A stretch of DNA of 64,000 nucleotides from Serinus canaria (Eukaryota; Chordata; Aves; Passeriformes; Fringillidae). Shown one piece after another: positions 49,320 through 63,396 of this stretch (its first letter is position 1; each line of letters opens with the position of its first letter). The notes under the pieces are model-generated. The model was not told the origin of the DNA and searched no databases. It saw only the letters and a list, made by a program, of their open reading frames with translations. The translations under genes and the position numbers were made by a program. The stretch covers positions 3,845,324 through 3,909,323 of the forward strand of contig NC_066321.1 in the NCBI RefSeq assembly GCF_022539315.1. Direction: 5' to 3'.

Positions 49320-52300
49320 AAAATCAATGGATGTTACCTGAATTGAGAATTTTCTGCGAGGTATAGCTACCAACAGGCAGTTTACCTGCCATTGGTATTG
49401 GACCTCCCATTTCTATTATTTCTTGCCACACTCTGACAGCCTAACTTGAATGTGATGGCAGTATGGATAATGCTGTTTATTTTGGGAAGGATGAAAGCCT
49501 GAATAAAGGTTATCATTTTAGGAGAAGCTGACGATGGAAAAACTCATCCACTGTGTGACATGATCAGAACAGCTGGGGATGTAATGTGGAGGGTGGGGGA
49601 GAAGAGAGCCAAGGTATTTTGTATGTTCAAGAAATATATACAACATTGCCATTTCTTATATCCCAGCTGTGCCTGTTAACTTCTGGAAACATGTAGAGCT
49701 CAGCAATAAAACATACTTGACTGATATTTACTGCAATGTGCATTATAAGACATTTTCTGTCACACATTATGTTCTGAAAGAGTTAAGTAACATGAAAAAT
49801 ACAGGCTCGAGATTATATCTGTCATGGATGAAAATACTACATTTATGCCTCATTGTAATCCATTCATTGGTTTATGTACCCCAGCCCTCCAGGGAGTGTC
49901 ACAACTCCACATGATACTGCTGAGAGCTGTATTTTGCTTTTGGATTTCTGATTTAGCTGAAAGAAGTTTAAAAACACATGGAGCCTGACAACTCCCTATT
50001 GGCTATAGAGCCGAGGAGGGTCAAGAGCATAAACCATTCCAGAAAAAGCCAGCTGTGACTTAGGCTCACTGTAAAGATCTGCCTCTTACAGACAGTAGCA
50101 GACAAGAAATTTATGCATTTTGCTAAATCCTCCCACTTTAGCTGAACTGTGCTTCATTTGGGGATCCATCATCACCGGCATCGTGCCTGTGTTTTTTGAG
50201 CAACAGGAAACTGCACTTTGGGGGGGCCCAATGTCCTTTTAGGAGGCTGCAGAACTTCCAGTCAGGTCCACTGATACCACCAGTAGGAACTGTGGTTTAA
50301 GCCAAGGGACAGCTACAATTCTCCAAACATCCCTTGCCCTCAATGCTGATTTTAAAGAGAATTTAGTGCACAGTAGGGACAAATCTTTCCCCTCTTTCAC
50401 AATAGTGGGAGATTAAATTAGACCTCAGCAACGCCACCTCCCCATCCTGACTAGTGCTGCTTCTTGTTGGGCTTTGAACAGTTGGAAGTGGAAAATCTTC
50501 CAACTGTGGGCAAACAAAACCTTCAAGCAAAATGGGTGAGGATTGCATTTTCTAGTCTGCAGCACCTTTGCGTTGCAAAGAGATTTTTCATTCATTTTTC
50601 TTTTTTTTTAATGGTAAAGACCGGAATAAGAAGTTTAAGGTGGAATAAGGATATTTAGGAAGCAAATTGAAAGTCACAGAACTGCTTCTTTCATAATTTT
50701 TTGGTTTTAGAGATAGCTGAGGGGTCCAGATAGGCCAAACACTCTTAATAACATACTCATTACTTGATGACCTGACACTGTGCTCTGTCCAGCCTTCGAT
50801 GTCTCAAGGTTCTCTCTGTTATCCCCAGGATCAAGTCCTACTCAGCTTTCCAGGGACACATCCTCCAGCTCCTGAGCATCACTGGGGAGGGAGGCCAAGG
50901 CAGAGTTTAACTGCTACAGTTCAACAGCAGCTAAAGAAATATCAGTGGGGCACTTGATAGCAGCACTTTTGTTGCTCAGCACAGAAGGCTGGGTCTGTGT
51001 CCTGCAGTTAGAAATCAAACCTGTTTGGGGACAGGAAACACAGAGGTTCTGAGTTTCTAACAGAGGAATGTGCAGAGCCCTGCTCTAAAATCTGAGCTGG
51101 GGCTCTAGTGTGCAGTTGGTAGTGGGGTCTTTGTTATCCACATTGTATTGTAGGCATCTATCTTTGTGTTTGCTTTTTATCTTCAAGAGGGAGTAAACAT
51201 TTAAAAAGTAGATTCTTTAGTCTAAGGCACACTATCAGACACCTTTGGGTGTTGCAGGAAAACCCAGAGGCTCTCTTGGAAGATAAGTATTCACACAGCT
51301 CTCCAACACCAGCCCAGTGAATTCTTAGCATTGCATATCTGCCCAACATATAAATGGGATAACACAAAGGTGTGTGTGCATGGGCACACCGAGATAACTT
51401 CTACTTCAACAGGCTCTTTCTGTGTGCTCTGCTCACATTCCAAGACCCAATAATAGTGAAAACCATGAGATTCCACTGAATGCCCTGCCACCTTCTTTAG
51501 TGTGATAAATCTCTGTCTGAGAAGTGAGTAAAACTTTCTTGTTTTTGCGAAATTCATATTTAGTGTTATGAAACAGTGACATTAAGCAGTACTACGGGAA
51601 ACAACAGAGACATTAATTTTAATGTGACACCAACCTATTGTTCTTACATATTTTTCCACTTTAGTTTGCCATCTTAGCTGCAAGACTCTGCAGCTATATA
51701 TATAGATTATTTTTCCTGTCATTTCCACTGTGTTTTCTGTTCCCAAACAGGTTCAAGTAGCTTAAAAACTTTTTTTTCTCTCTATTTATTTTGGGAAAAA
51801 TCTAATCACCAAAGCAACACTCAGCAAAAGATGCAGTCAAGGTGTCTGCAGAAAAAATAAAACTCCTGAATTGGATTACAAATAGTGATAAGTACCAAAA
51901 CTTAAGAGACTGGTGCATCCCTCATTACTTTGGCACAGGCAGCTTCATAGTTTCCATGCCATGGTTTGACACGCATTCCAGGACAGACTACACCAAAATA
52001 GCACAAAACTTGTAATGAATTGCTCAGGGACTCTTCAAAAAAGGTTTTTTAAGTATAGTCTAGAAAGGAAAAAATTGCTTTCTGCTTTGAAATATGAAAA
52101 TAAAAAAGAACCCCTAAATGAAATACAAGTTATAGAACTAAAACATAGCTGAGACATGCAAGAAATGCATAAAAATACTGACTTCTGATAAGAAAACAAC
52201 CCTAGTTGCTGGCAATAAAATGCACTGGATATCTGTTAGCTGAATTTTGGGTGAAGAAAATGCATAAATATGAATATAATTTGATATTTTCATGGAAGAT

Positions 52301-55300
52301 AATTATTTTGTAATTTAAAGCTACAGGAAGAAATTTGATTTGAATCGTTGTCTTTGTGTCTCAAAGCTGACTGTGGCATGGAATGATGTAAGGAAGGTAG
52401 AAATCCAATCTCATCCCTTTTACTAGGGCTCACATAGGCCCTCTGGTATTTCTGAAGGCTTGGAAAGATGAAGTTGGCATAAAGTGCTTTCCATATCTAA
52501 TTTCCTTCTTTGGTGAAAATTCCAGCAATTATTAATGACATTTACTCTACAGACATCCAAGGCAGTTGTAGGGTTTCTAACAGAAACCCCTTGCTCTAAG
52601 CTGTGGCCTTTGTGTTTTTAATGTAGGGAATATCAGAACACAAAAATGCAACTGAAACAGAGATAATAAAAGGCACCATTGTGAACCCTTTATAGCTTGC
52701 AAATTCAGATACTTTTCAGGCATCCACATCATGAGAGCTTGAAAAGTATTAAAAAATATCATCTTTGCAGTGAGGACAATCCTGCATGTCACAGATCAGG
52801 GCACTAAATAAAATGTTTTGTAGCTGCTCTGATTTAGTGTCAAAGTAGGAAAACCTGCCTGCATAAATAACACCCTTCCAGAACCTTCCACCTCTTTGTT
52901 TGGATTCAAGTCTGGCTTGCAATTTGTTTGGGCTGGAGAATTTGAATGGTTTTGTTTTCAGCAGTTAGAGGAGATGCTCAGCTGGTTCAAAGTCAAGTTT
53001 ACAGTCTAAGTGAAAGCAATTTTCAAGAGTAGAGGATGTATCTTATCTTTCTACTAAGGTTTATTAAAAATATGTAGCACCTGATAATTTAACACCGAAT
53101 GAGTGGCTGCTAAACTTCCCCCTCTCTTTGTCCCTCTGTCTCACACACACAAACACAGGAATGCTTCTCGCCTGCCAAGCTATGTGCCAAGATTTTGTTC
53201 ACTTTAATCTCAATCATATGAGTTAGAGAACCATGAAACAAAGTTCCTACCAAGTATGCTGACAGACTTTTAGTTCTCGTGGCTCCACAGGGCATCCCTA
53301 CAAGCACACGAAAGAACTTTTCTTATTAAAGGTTTCTGAGCTGATCCGTTTTTCCATTTAAGTCAACATGAGCAGCATCACCATGAGGAACTCAACACTT
53401 GCTAACTGATACCATACACTCATCAAAATTATTTCATATCTAAGTAAACAAAAAGCTGTGGCACCTCCAGCAGCACTGTGTGGTTACTGCTGGCACGGGG
53501 AAGGCATTTGGTGGCAGCTACTTTGGTGTGTTATGTCACATAACACCATGTCAGCTCAGGACTGACAAATCAAAGCACGTGGTTTCAAATATTGGGGGGA
53601 ATTTTTCCTGGGGAGGGGAAGAAAAGAGGCATGGAACAACAAAAGGCTCTTTCTGCCTTTTGGGGACTTTCTTATCTTCTGAGTGAAGACATTGTAGAGG
53701 TATCACCTTACCCTTGGTTTGGAGGAGTCCCTGGTGATTTTAAGAACCACAGTATCACTGGTTAATGGCAATTAAACAAGTTCCTGTACTTAGTTTTTAA
53801 ATCTTGAACTAAAATCTGGGTATTTACTTTTTTTTTTTTTTTGTTTTCAAATAGATAGAGCTTAAAGCCCTGAAACAGCAAAACTCTGACCCGTTTCCTT
53901 AACTGTAAGGCACAGCCATTGATCACAAAATAGATCTATTAGGTCCCTCCAGCCTCCACCTGTCTTGGTAGACAGGCTTATATTCATAAAGCAGGAATTA
54001 TAGGAAGAAATAACCTATATCCATTTAAAAGCAGAATAAGCATGAGAAAGCAGTTTCTGATTGCAATATCTTTTTCCCAAAAATTTCAGTTGCTTGAAAG
54101 GCATCGTCTCTGACACCACAAAAGGTGCATGAAGGAACCACAAGGAGAGAGCTGGAGGATCCAAGAGGTCTGTTGTGTTATGAAACAAAATGCTCCCATT
54201 TTGCTCTGATTTACATCTATGCCGTTCCTCCCAACCCATTGTTTGAGTGAAGACAAAAGAAGCTGGTTTGCTATAAAACTGCACCCATGATCTGTGTGGA
54301 TCCTGATCACAATGCAACAATCTGCTGAGCCAGCAGACAACTGGAGATCTTTGAAAAACTTGTTAGCTCCTTGGGGGTTATCATGCAGGAGCCAATTTAG
54401 GGACAATTCTGTTACTAGATTGCTAATAATATCAGTTTCATAATTGCAGGGGAGTAAAACAACCTAAAGAAATCTTCTCTTAAACAAGTGAAAGCTTCAC
54501 ATAAAGCCTCCTCTTTAATCTGTCCTCCCCCTTTGCCCTCTGCCTTCCTTCTGAAGCTCTCTGTTGGTACAATTTCTCTCACTTAGGTATCAATCCCATC
54601 AGACTGTGGTATTATATGATTAAAACATTGATGTAACACAAGCTGCTACAGCAAATAATTGAAGTAATAAAATACAACTGCAGTTATTTGCTCTCTTGAA
54701 TTGCAGGCAGAAAAAAAAAGGAGACAGGGTTTTTTTAAACTGACCCCACAGTGAGGCATATGGACAGTAAAACTTCTATTTTAGTGTGTTTTCTTTTATT
54801 GCTGTAAAACTTTATTTTAAAAAAATATAGTGTAGTTGTAGTAGCTTTTTTTTTTCCCCATAGGGAAAGTGATTCATTTGCATTGTGGAATTATGATTAT
54901 GTTTTCATAATATTTTAAAAAATACAACTTTCTATTTAAGCAGAGAGATATTGAAAGGATCTGAAATTACACCTCTTTTCCTTTTAAAGGAACTTAATGG
55001 ACTTAACTTCTATTTTGGTGCGTGTTTGTGTGTGAGTGAACATCTCTTCTAGGCCAAGATTCATTTTGTCAAGTGTTAGCCCAAAGTGTTCTATTAAAGG
55101 CTGAACTGCAAAGTCTGACTAAATGGGGTTTGCAGTGGAAATCCTGCCAGCTCCTAGTCTGTGATGGCATGTGTATTGTACAGGGCATGGTGCCTCACAG
55201 CCTCAGCTTATTCAGGGGGAAAAGAGAGGAGTTTTGTGCCTCTCTCTTTACCTTTTTCATGGCTGGGAGGTGAATACCCTCATGTGTCATCTTCCCTGAA

Positions 55301-55620
55301 TCTGCCTTTGACCAGGGGGTGAGTCAGGACCTTCATTCCCTCCTTGGCACAGAGCAAGCAACACACACAGAGTCAGCTGGCTTTAAATTTCTCTGGACTT
55401 TTTTGTTTCAGTGCATGCAAGTGTCAACTCCCTGATTTACAAAGTGTATTAACATTATTTTAATATCTAGAAAACGTTGTTTGATTCTTTTTTATTTCGT
55501 AGGTTAAGTGGTTTGTTTTATTTATTATGCCTATTGAACAGGATTTTATGGAAAATTCGGAAGACAAAATGCCCTGTTTCCTTCTACATGTTCACAAATA
55601 GATATATTATACAATGCTAG
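49320..55620. other. Intronic DNA with no gene
   Basis: Ordinary intron sequence with a T15 run at 53828-53842 and one CACGTG at 53577-53582. No exon or named repeat was found. Confidence 0.65.
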
Positions 55621-55632
55621 AAAAAGGCAAAA

Positions 55633-55698
55633 GGCCAAACTCATCTCTGGTGTAATTCCAGTAAAAGCAATAAAATTACACAAGGCATGAATTTGGCC
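55633..55698. repeat. Nested palindrome, MITE-like amniote repeat, copy 2
   Basis: The outer arms GGCCAAACTCAT (55633-55644) and ATGAATTTGGCC (55687-55698) pair at 11 of 12 positions. The inner arms GTGTAATT (55650-55657) and AATTACAC (55674-55681) pair perfectly. The wording (GGTGTAATTCC ... GAATTTGGCCC) matches the repeat type at 18241. It is probably a fossil non-autonomous DNA transposon, but I cannot name the family. Confidence 0.55.
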
Positions 55699-55719
55699 CA
55701 GGCATTGTAAATGTTACTC

Positions 55720-57500
55720 TGGTGAACACTGAGTGTCTGCTTGTTGTTACTGGCACGGCTTAAAATACAAATCCCCCCTTTTTTTCACAGAAATGGATAC
55801 ATTCCTCTGGAACAGATTAATCAATGAACCAGGTATCAGGTAACTATGACAAAGACAACAACTGCTTCAAATACCTGCCTGTTTTATGCCTTTTTTCCTC
55901 TTCTAACCAACTTAGAGCCTCTTCTTTCAAATTTTTAAATAATTATATATTTATTCTCATTTGTGCCTTGTCATTACAAGGCTTTTATTCCTTTTTCCAT
56001 TTTTTTTTTCTTTTTTGTCTGTTGTCTCCTTTTCTCTAATTTGTCTTGTATGCCCTTCCGTGATGTTTCCTGTTGACACTTCTTGATATTTTTCTCTAAC
56101 TCAGAATGTGGCTTTCTAGCAGACACAGAGGCCCCAGAGTGAATACCCTTCAGAGCCAACTCTGACTTGGACCTTGCACAAGACTATTAACTGGCTCTTA
56201 CTCTAAGAAAGGTGGCTATAGTGGGATTGCCTGAGCCTGAAGACAGAAATGGCTGAGGAAATCTTGCCAATATGTTTGCACTAATTTCAACTGCTCTTAA
56301 TTTCTACTCAAAAGAAGAGTTTATTAAAAAACAAAAAAACAAATATTCAAAAAAATCAAACATTTTAAATCACAAACTTGCAAGGGCTTTTCTCAGAACT
56401 TTGTTGTTTTAAATTGCATTCATCTGTACGTTTGAGTTTATGCTCGTTGGCCACTTTAAAGTAAACATAGTTCAATGCCCTCAGAAACAGATTTCTTCTG
56501 CACACTAGAATTCCCTGGAAAAAGGCTTTATCTGCTGAACTGCTGGATATTTTTGTATGCCTGCAAATTTTTTTTTTCCTATCAGTTTGTTTTGTTTCCC
56601 CTTTTATTTTTTTTTCTCTTTTCTTTTACATTCAGTGCATATAAAAGTTGGGAGCAGAAGCCTCACTGGAACAAGATAGAATCATAAAAGGAATCTCATC
56701 ACAAGCTAAACAGTACAAATTGCACATTCCTCATGGAAGTATTAGCTTTTTGTGCGTGCCTGGATCCAAGCATAATAGATTATCCCAAAGTGGGAAAGAA
56801 TGAACAGTACAAAATTAGCAGAACTGGGGGCTCAGATCAGTTGGTGGAGCAACATGATCTCTGTACTTTCAGGGTACTGAATTCTAAAGCCACTGGAAAC
56901 AGAATGTGAAATTATATCAGAGTAAGCAAGGAAGTGTGTGCAGATCTGGGAGAATCAAAGAAGAGATTGGAAAACACATTTCCAGAGGAGAATAAGTACT
57001 GAAAATCAGTGAATGAACTTGTAGGAAACAAACTGCTATTCATGAAGAATTTCTTGCTCTGAGGATAGGAAGATACGAGAGTGAAAAAACACAGAGTACA
57101 TTTCAGTGGTTGTTCAGGGGCCAAGTGCTGTTGGAGAATAATCCTGCACTCAGACAGAAATATAAAATGGGACAGGATAGGTCAGTCTCCTGAGGTTTCC
57201 CTTCTCAGGGAAGCCTTGCCAGAACAAATCCTTTATGCCACTGGCTGATGGGTTTGGTCTAACCGTGCTGGGAAGTGTCCCAGGAGCACTGTGCATTTAC
57301 TGGGAGCCCAAGATGGTGGTGAGCACACCCTGGCAGAACTACCCTGTACTTTCCTACTGCCTCCCTCAGGTCCTCAGGGATGGCAATGAACTGGTTTTGA
57401 GTACCAAACAAAACTTAAAATTGTGCTTAAGCTAAATAAATCCTGAGGAACATGCTGTTGAACACAAACCTGATAATGAGAATTATAATGCATACAGAGG
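55720..57500. other. Intronic DNA with no gene
   Basis: T-rich low-complexity DNA at 55980-56035 and 56569-56632, and the 23-nt partner of the 32774-32796 sequence at 56435-56457. No gene was found. Confidence 0.65.
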
Positions 57501-57514
57501 TGGAGCTAGGTGGT

Positions 57515-57690
57515 GGAATCATAATCATGGTGGAGTTTCAATCATTCCCCATCCCTGGAATGATTTAAAAGCTGTGTTGATGTGGCACTTGGGACATGGT
57601 TCAATGGTGGCCATGACAGTTCTGGGGGAATGGTTGGACTTGATGATCTTATGGGGTTTTTCCCACCTAAAAAATTCTGTAAATTTCTAG
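57515..57690 (+). mobile_element. CR1 LINE 3' end, 5'-truncated
   Basis: CCCCATCCCTGGAATGATTT, AAAAGCTGTGTTGATGTGGC, ACTTGGGACATGGTTCAATG, TGGTTGGACTTGATGATCTT and TTTTTCCCACCTAAAAAATTC follow the avian CR1 3' end. It belongs to a different CR1 subfamily from the copy at 49129, with GTGGCACTTGGGACATGG in place of the GGGGCTTGAAGCAAC form. Confidence 0.93.
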
Positions 57691-58097
57691 GGAGTTTGTG
57701 CAGTGGCTGTGAATCCATCCCTTGCTGCACAAACTTTATGTCTTCTGCCATCCTCTCTGGCTCATCATCCACTCACTCCACCATACCAAAGCCAACAATC
57801 CCAGCATGGGAATCCTCAGCTTTAGGAGGTGTTTGGGATTTTTTTTTCTTTTAAAATTCTTCTGCAGTGCTTTCTTCCATTAGAAAATGAGATAGCATTA
57901 GACTCTTTTAAAACCTCATTTTTTTCCTAGCAACATAAATATATTCACAATACTTTATATTTTTTAAAACTCATTTCCTCTTTGCTTAACTCCTTGAGAT
58001 AAGTGAACTCTCCTCTGTGTAAACATTCTACCAGAATACTGACTACCTTTTAAGCCATATATGATTTAGAAGGTAATGAAATATCACTTTCTTTTTC

Positions 58098-58114
58098 TTT
58101 TTTTTTTTTTTTTT
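58098..58114. repeat. Poly(T) tract, 17 nt
   Basis: An uninterrupted T run following CTTTCTTTTTC. It is simple sequence. Confidence 0.95.
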
Positions 58115-59810
58115 ATAAATAGGTTTTAAAGTGCTTTTAGCTGCACTTTAGCTTTTAGATTAACAGATAAAACTGATGAAAGAGACACAACCTTCTGTCA
58201 CAGGGCAGCTTGGCATTTGGGAGGTGAGGTAGTTTAAAATACTTTTTTTATCTTCATTTCTCTCCATTGGGATGACTGTATTTCTTTACTACATCCCATA
58301 AGCTACTTTATCTTTGCCCATAAAAACATTTTCTTCCTTAAACCCTGAATATTCTGCATCATGAGACTGTGTGTCTGCATGTCTGCAATGATCATGTGCA
58401 TAATCAAGCTCAGCTATGGACACTAAGTTAATTAAAGCCAAAATGAGTATCAGTTTTAGGCACTTTTGGGGTGGCAGAATTTGGAGCCTGTGAAAAATCT
58501 GAATTTTGGAGAGCAAGAAGTTAAATTCTTTTTCAAAACCATCCCTTCTTAAAATTGCACTTCCAGTTTTTAAGTGCCTAATGGTGCCCTCTGAAGTCTC
58601 GCTGGTGCTATCCCAGATCACCCCCCAAGCCAAGAGCCCCACACTCAGAGGGGTTTTTGTCACTGCTCTTATTTAACATGATTTGTTCCCTGGGTCTCAG
58701 TGCAATGAAACCCAGTAAATAACACACTGGACACACAGAGAAGATAACAAAAGGAAATAGTTAAGGTACTATAATAATTTTAGCCATTCTTTTTTCAGGT
58801 CACTATAATCTGCCCAAAGATAACTAATTGTTCAAAGTAAACATTCCACTCCGACCACAAAAGGAATCCATTACACAAACATATAATTCACAGTCATTTT
58901 TAGTGGGTTGTAAACAGTTTGGAATGAGCATAAAATGGGACAAAAATCAAAGTGAGCATTTAGAAATGAAAAAGTGTTTGCTACAAAAGGTCAGTCCCTT
59001 TACTTGGCAAACTATGTAGAAAAGCCTGGGAAAATGTTGAACACACAAGCAGTAAGGGAATTTTAAAGCCAACAACCTCCCTGTTTCTTTAAACAGACAT
59101 CGGAACCTATAACTGGATCCTGTCAAACAAACGACTGCAAAAAAACATAACAGCTGCTAAGAAGTAAAGTTGAAAGATAAAGTTTTCTAAGCTAAGAACC
59201 TTCTCAGAAGTGGACTAAAGGTCTTTCTTAAATCTTTAAGCAAGGTTATGGATCCCAGGGTGGCTTTTAGGCATTGAATCAAATATGTAATTTTGTGTAT
59301 CATTCCTGTCAGAGCATCCTGTGCTCCAAGAAAAGCAACAGAAAACAATATCTGCAACGTCCAGCTCAGCATGGAAACAGTACCTGTAATCACCAGCTTT
59401 GCTGCCTGCAGTGTCATTTTTCAAGTAATTTAGGCTGATTTGAGAACTCTAACTTGGATTTGGGAACGGAGGGAGAAAATGAAGGATGTTTCAAAAGAGA
59501 GATGAAAGTTAAATTATATTTCCCTGGAGCATTAGGACTGTATTTCTTTGCAAAACCCAAGCCACACTGGATACCCTGGGTAGGTTTAGGATACAGACTG
59601 CTAGGGGTGTTCATTTACTCTGTCATTAGACACACAGACAAATGATCTTCCCTGGAAAAGAGTTTAGTATCAGACTGTTTTCACACAATAAAACACTACT
59701 ATGAGAAGTATTGGATGGCATGTTGTTGAGGTACAACAGAGACTGATATTTTTATTTTTTTAATGTGTTCTACTCATGCCTTTCACATATTTTTTAAAAA
59801 AAGAAAATGC

Positions 59811-59830
59811 AAAAAAAAAAAAAAAAAAAA
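59811..59830. repeat. Poly(A) tract, 20 nt
   Basis: An uninterrupted A run after an A-rich stretch. No retroposon body is recognised on either side. Confidence 0.95.
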
Positions 59831-60066
59831 GCCAGGACTTCTAAAGGGTCGTGGATAACAAAATAAATAAGCGACTCCAGAAATGACTGGAAATGATATC
59901 TGGCCTAGAAACACCAAAAAGCCTTGCAATGGGCCCCACCCTTGGCAGAAGTGAGCAGTGTGTGAGTTACAGGGCTCTGGGAAGATTGTCCTAGGCTCTC
60001 CTCCCTGCACTGCTCAGCTCAGGGCTGGTGCTACCTGTCAGACACTTCCCAGGGAGAAGAAGGAAG

Positions 60067-60109
60067 CAGATTGAAGAACAGATTGAAAAACAGGAATACA
60101 GATTGAAAA
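60067..60109. repeat. Imperfect short tandem repeat
   Basis: CAGATTGAAGAA, CAGATTGAAAAA and CAGATTGAAAAG occur at 60067, 60079 and 60099, the last after an 8-nt interruption. Confidence 0.7.
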
Positions 60110-63100
60110 GGCCAGGTCAACAGACAGCCCCAGAAAAGCCTGAGGTCCATCCAAGGTAGGTGTGGATGGCAAAGAAGAAACAGAAAAAACCCACAGAATG
60201 TGCTGTTCCATCCAAACCTTTCCCCTGAAGCCCCTCAGAAGACAGAAAATGAAGAAATGCAGGAGATCTTTGAGTAGTCCCTGTATTCCTTCAATCTGAT
60301 TGCTGCATGATACAGAATTATTGTTTATTCTCACCAGGTCACATCTTAGACATGGGAGGTTTTTCTATTTAGGATATTGCATGAAATACTAAGGATACAA
60401 TGTATTTTCCCAAGATAGTTTTGACTTTAGAGGGACTGGTCTGGATAGCTCAATAATCACGACTAGAAGTTCAACAAAACTTATGAATGAATAATTCAGT
60501 AATTATTATAAGTAATTCATAAGTACAGGAAGAATGAAGAGAAAAACTGAGCTTCCTTAAAAAAAAAAAATTTACAATTTCCTTGCAAGTATCCAAGAAT
60601 GGAAACATTTTTATTGCTTCTCTTTATTAAATTCCACTACCAGCTCTGCAAGATGGCTGAGAAAATGGGGAAAGACCTTCTGCTTCACAGTTCTACTTCA
60701 ATAACTAAAAATACAAAAAGAGGCTGAAAAAGTGGAATTCATTCAATTTTTATCACACTCACAAGTGAATCCTTGTTGGATAGATAAATATGCATTATGG
60801 TCTGAGATTTTTTTAGATCAGATCTTAGAAAGCACCTCTGTTCTGAGAAGGTGAAGAAGCAAACTAGGTGACAAATGACCAAACCCTGATCTAAGTTAGA
60901 GCAGAGTACATTCAGAATGAACATCCTTTTGATATTTGTTTTAAAACAGTGTAACTAAACAGGAAATCTTGCCAATGGTTAATGACAACTTGTACATTTT
61001 TAATATGTGGGAGAATATTGCTACAATTGGCTATTGTGTGTAACCTCGTCTACACAGGAAAATATACTAATTAATATCATTTATTCAGATCACTGCTAGA
61101 CTTTCCTTCTGTGCGCAGTGATTTTGCTTTAAAATTCAAAAAAACAAACAGAAAACCAGTAGATGAATAAAAACTAAATCCAGGAGCTGATGGCTAAGAA
61201 CACAACCACTCAGTGGAGCACAAATGGTTTGAAAGTAACATTTAGGGATGGTCTCCTAAGGTCTTTTTTCCTAATAATGGTTTATCTGAAGCGAAGCACG
61301 CACGTAACATTTTTGGTACAGTTACAGTATGTGGATGATATATTCTCTAAATAGGAAAAGAAAGCTTTTCTACCACAGCCAATATGCCAGCTGTACCGAG
61401 TATCTAGGCCATCTTACTAAGACTATGAAAGTAAACATACAGTTTTCATTAAATGTGCCTTTCCCATAATTGGTACATAAGTATTTCCCATGACTCTGCA
61501 GTTGAGTGTCTTGGCTGGAGGCATATCTGGCCATTAAGAGGAGGGTTTCAGATCTGTTGAGTCTCAGCCATGCCGGGAGACTTGGCACCTCCACATACTG
61601 CTTCCTAATACCAACCCCGGCACAAAATGTCATCAGAAGCTTGCATAAACATTGGACTTAGCTTCACATAAATTACTGCTGTCCTGAGATAGTTTATGCC
61701 AGAACTCAGTAAAAACAACACTTTGAGTAAATAGAATGTGAGTAAATGGAAGCATCTTAATCCAAGAAAACGATAATAGAAAAAAAAAATCCTGCATATA
61801 AAATATAAACTCATAAATATAGTGATAACATGAAATTTTTATCTCATGCCATGTGATTAGCTTTTATTTACATGTTAGGCTAAGCAAAAGGGGTAAGCTT
61901 CCCTACGTTACAGCAAGTTTGAAGGAAACACAAGAGCTGTAGTGCAGTACTCAGAAGGATGAAAGCCTTTGAAGGAGCAGTGATACATCCACTGTCTAAC
62001 ATGAACATTTTTTGGATAATCACACAGACAGTAAACATCTAATTACGTTCCTTGAATTTTTCCTATTACAGTTCAGAAGTGCAGAGACCTCTGGCCTCAC
62101 TTCTACTTGGAGGAGTGAGTGGTCAGATACTCCAAACCATCTATGAAATATCCAGCACATTCTTGAGGGAACTTGTGCTGAGGTTGTAACCAAGCAGTTT
62201 GTTAGACATGTTCTGCATGGAGTGGCATTTTTGCAATCTAATCTCTGCTTTTCCTTTTCATGTTCTGAATTTCACCTCACAATTCCTCCTCTATTAATAG
62301 GCACTTCACACATTTTTCCCCTTTTTTTATCCAGCCTCCAGCCTTCCTCCACAAAAACCCAATGCTACTATCTCCCCCTGCTGAACAATCTCCAGTTTGT
62401 TTCAGTCTCTGACTTCCTGCCAATCATTCTGGGAATAATAATATCCCAGTGCTCTCTTTCCTGTATAATTAAAGCATGAATTTCCCTGAGTTTGAAACTC
62501 CAGGGTAGTTTTATTGCACCTTTCACTATAAAACCAGGTAACAATGGCAGAATTAAAATAGCTTTTGCCTTTGTGGGTAAAGCTTTAAGTATCTTTTTAT
62601 TTTTCATGGATTCTCTTGCTCTGAGACTCTGGTATATGGCAGTGACAATGGGTTCACCCAGCCTTTTTCTGAAAATAAATTTTCTATCTTTTGCAAGATA
62701 TATGTTTCCCCAGATCCCTGGAACAAGTTGTAAACTTGTAACAGATGGTGATGAAGCCTCACATTTTTATACAATACATTTTAAGATTCTGCATCTACCG
62801 CATGCACCTTCCAAAGAAAATGACCTTCAGTGAGAGAAGATACACACTGCAGAAAGCAAGGCAGGCAACGGTGTTAAGTACATCTCTTTTACACTCTGAA
62901 AATCCTTCTTATTAATCAAAACTTTTACTGAGGATAGATACTCATTTCAGTATTTTTGCAATATCATGGCTTTTAAAATAACTGTAAAAATTAGACACCT
63001 GCACTCATTGAGAAAAAAAAAAAAAGAGGCCATGCTAGAATAACATTTATTTTGGTTAAATACAATTCAAGACTTAGGAAAAAGTATTGGCCTTACATTC

Positions 63101-63396
63101 ACCAGGGATTTTAGAATGAAATTACTGACATTTTATTGATGGCTAATATTTGCTTACGCAGAGAAAGACTAAACCAACAACATGTCAAAAAAGAATATGG
63201 AATAATCAGCATGAATGAGTTCTATTAATGTCTTATCATATAAAAAAAAAGAAGACACACAGAATGTGATATAGTTCCATTCATAATTATATTATAGAGT
63301 GTACTGTCTGCCTACCCTGGAATCCAAGCAGAGTTACAAGGTTAAAGTTTTGATTACTATTAGAGAAAAAGAAGTATTGAATAATAAGGTACTCAC

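Larger units (their letters stand above)
57700..63390. other. Intronic DNA with no gene
   Basis: AT-rich intron with a T17 run (58098-58114), an A20 run (59811-59830) and a loose triple repeat of CAGATTGAAAA-like units at 60067-60109. No exon other than the one at 63397. Confidence 0.65.
41347..63396 (-). other. ARHGAP15: ARHGAP15 intron between the two RhoGAP exons (22,050 nt, phase 1)
   Basis: The donor is GTGAGT at the 63396 end and the acceptor is TTTCAG at the 41347 end. The intron splits a glycine codon after its first base. It holds a decayed CR1 reverse-transcriptase fragment, two CR1 tails, a palindromic MITE-like fossil, simple repeats and one block that looks conserved. No other exon-like segment with splice sites and a RhoGAP reading was found. 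Confidence 0.9.
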
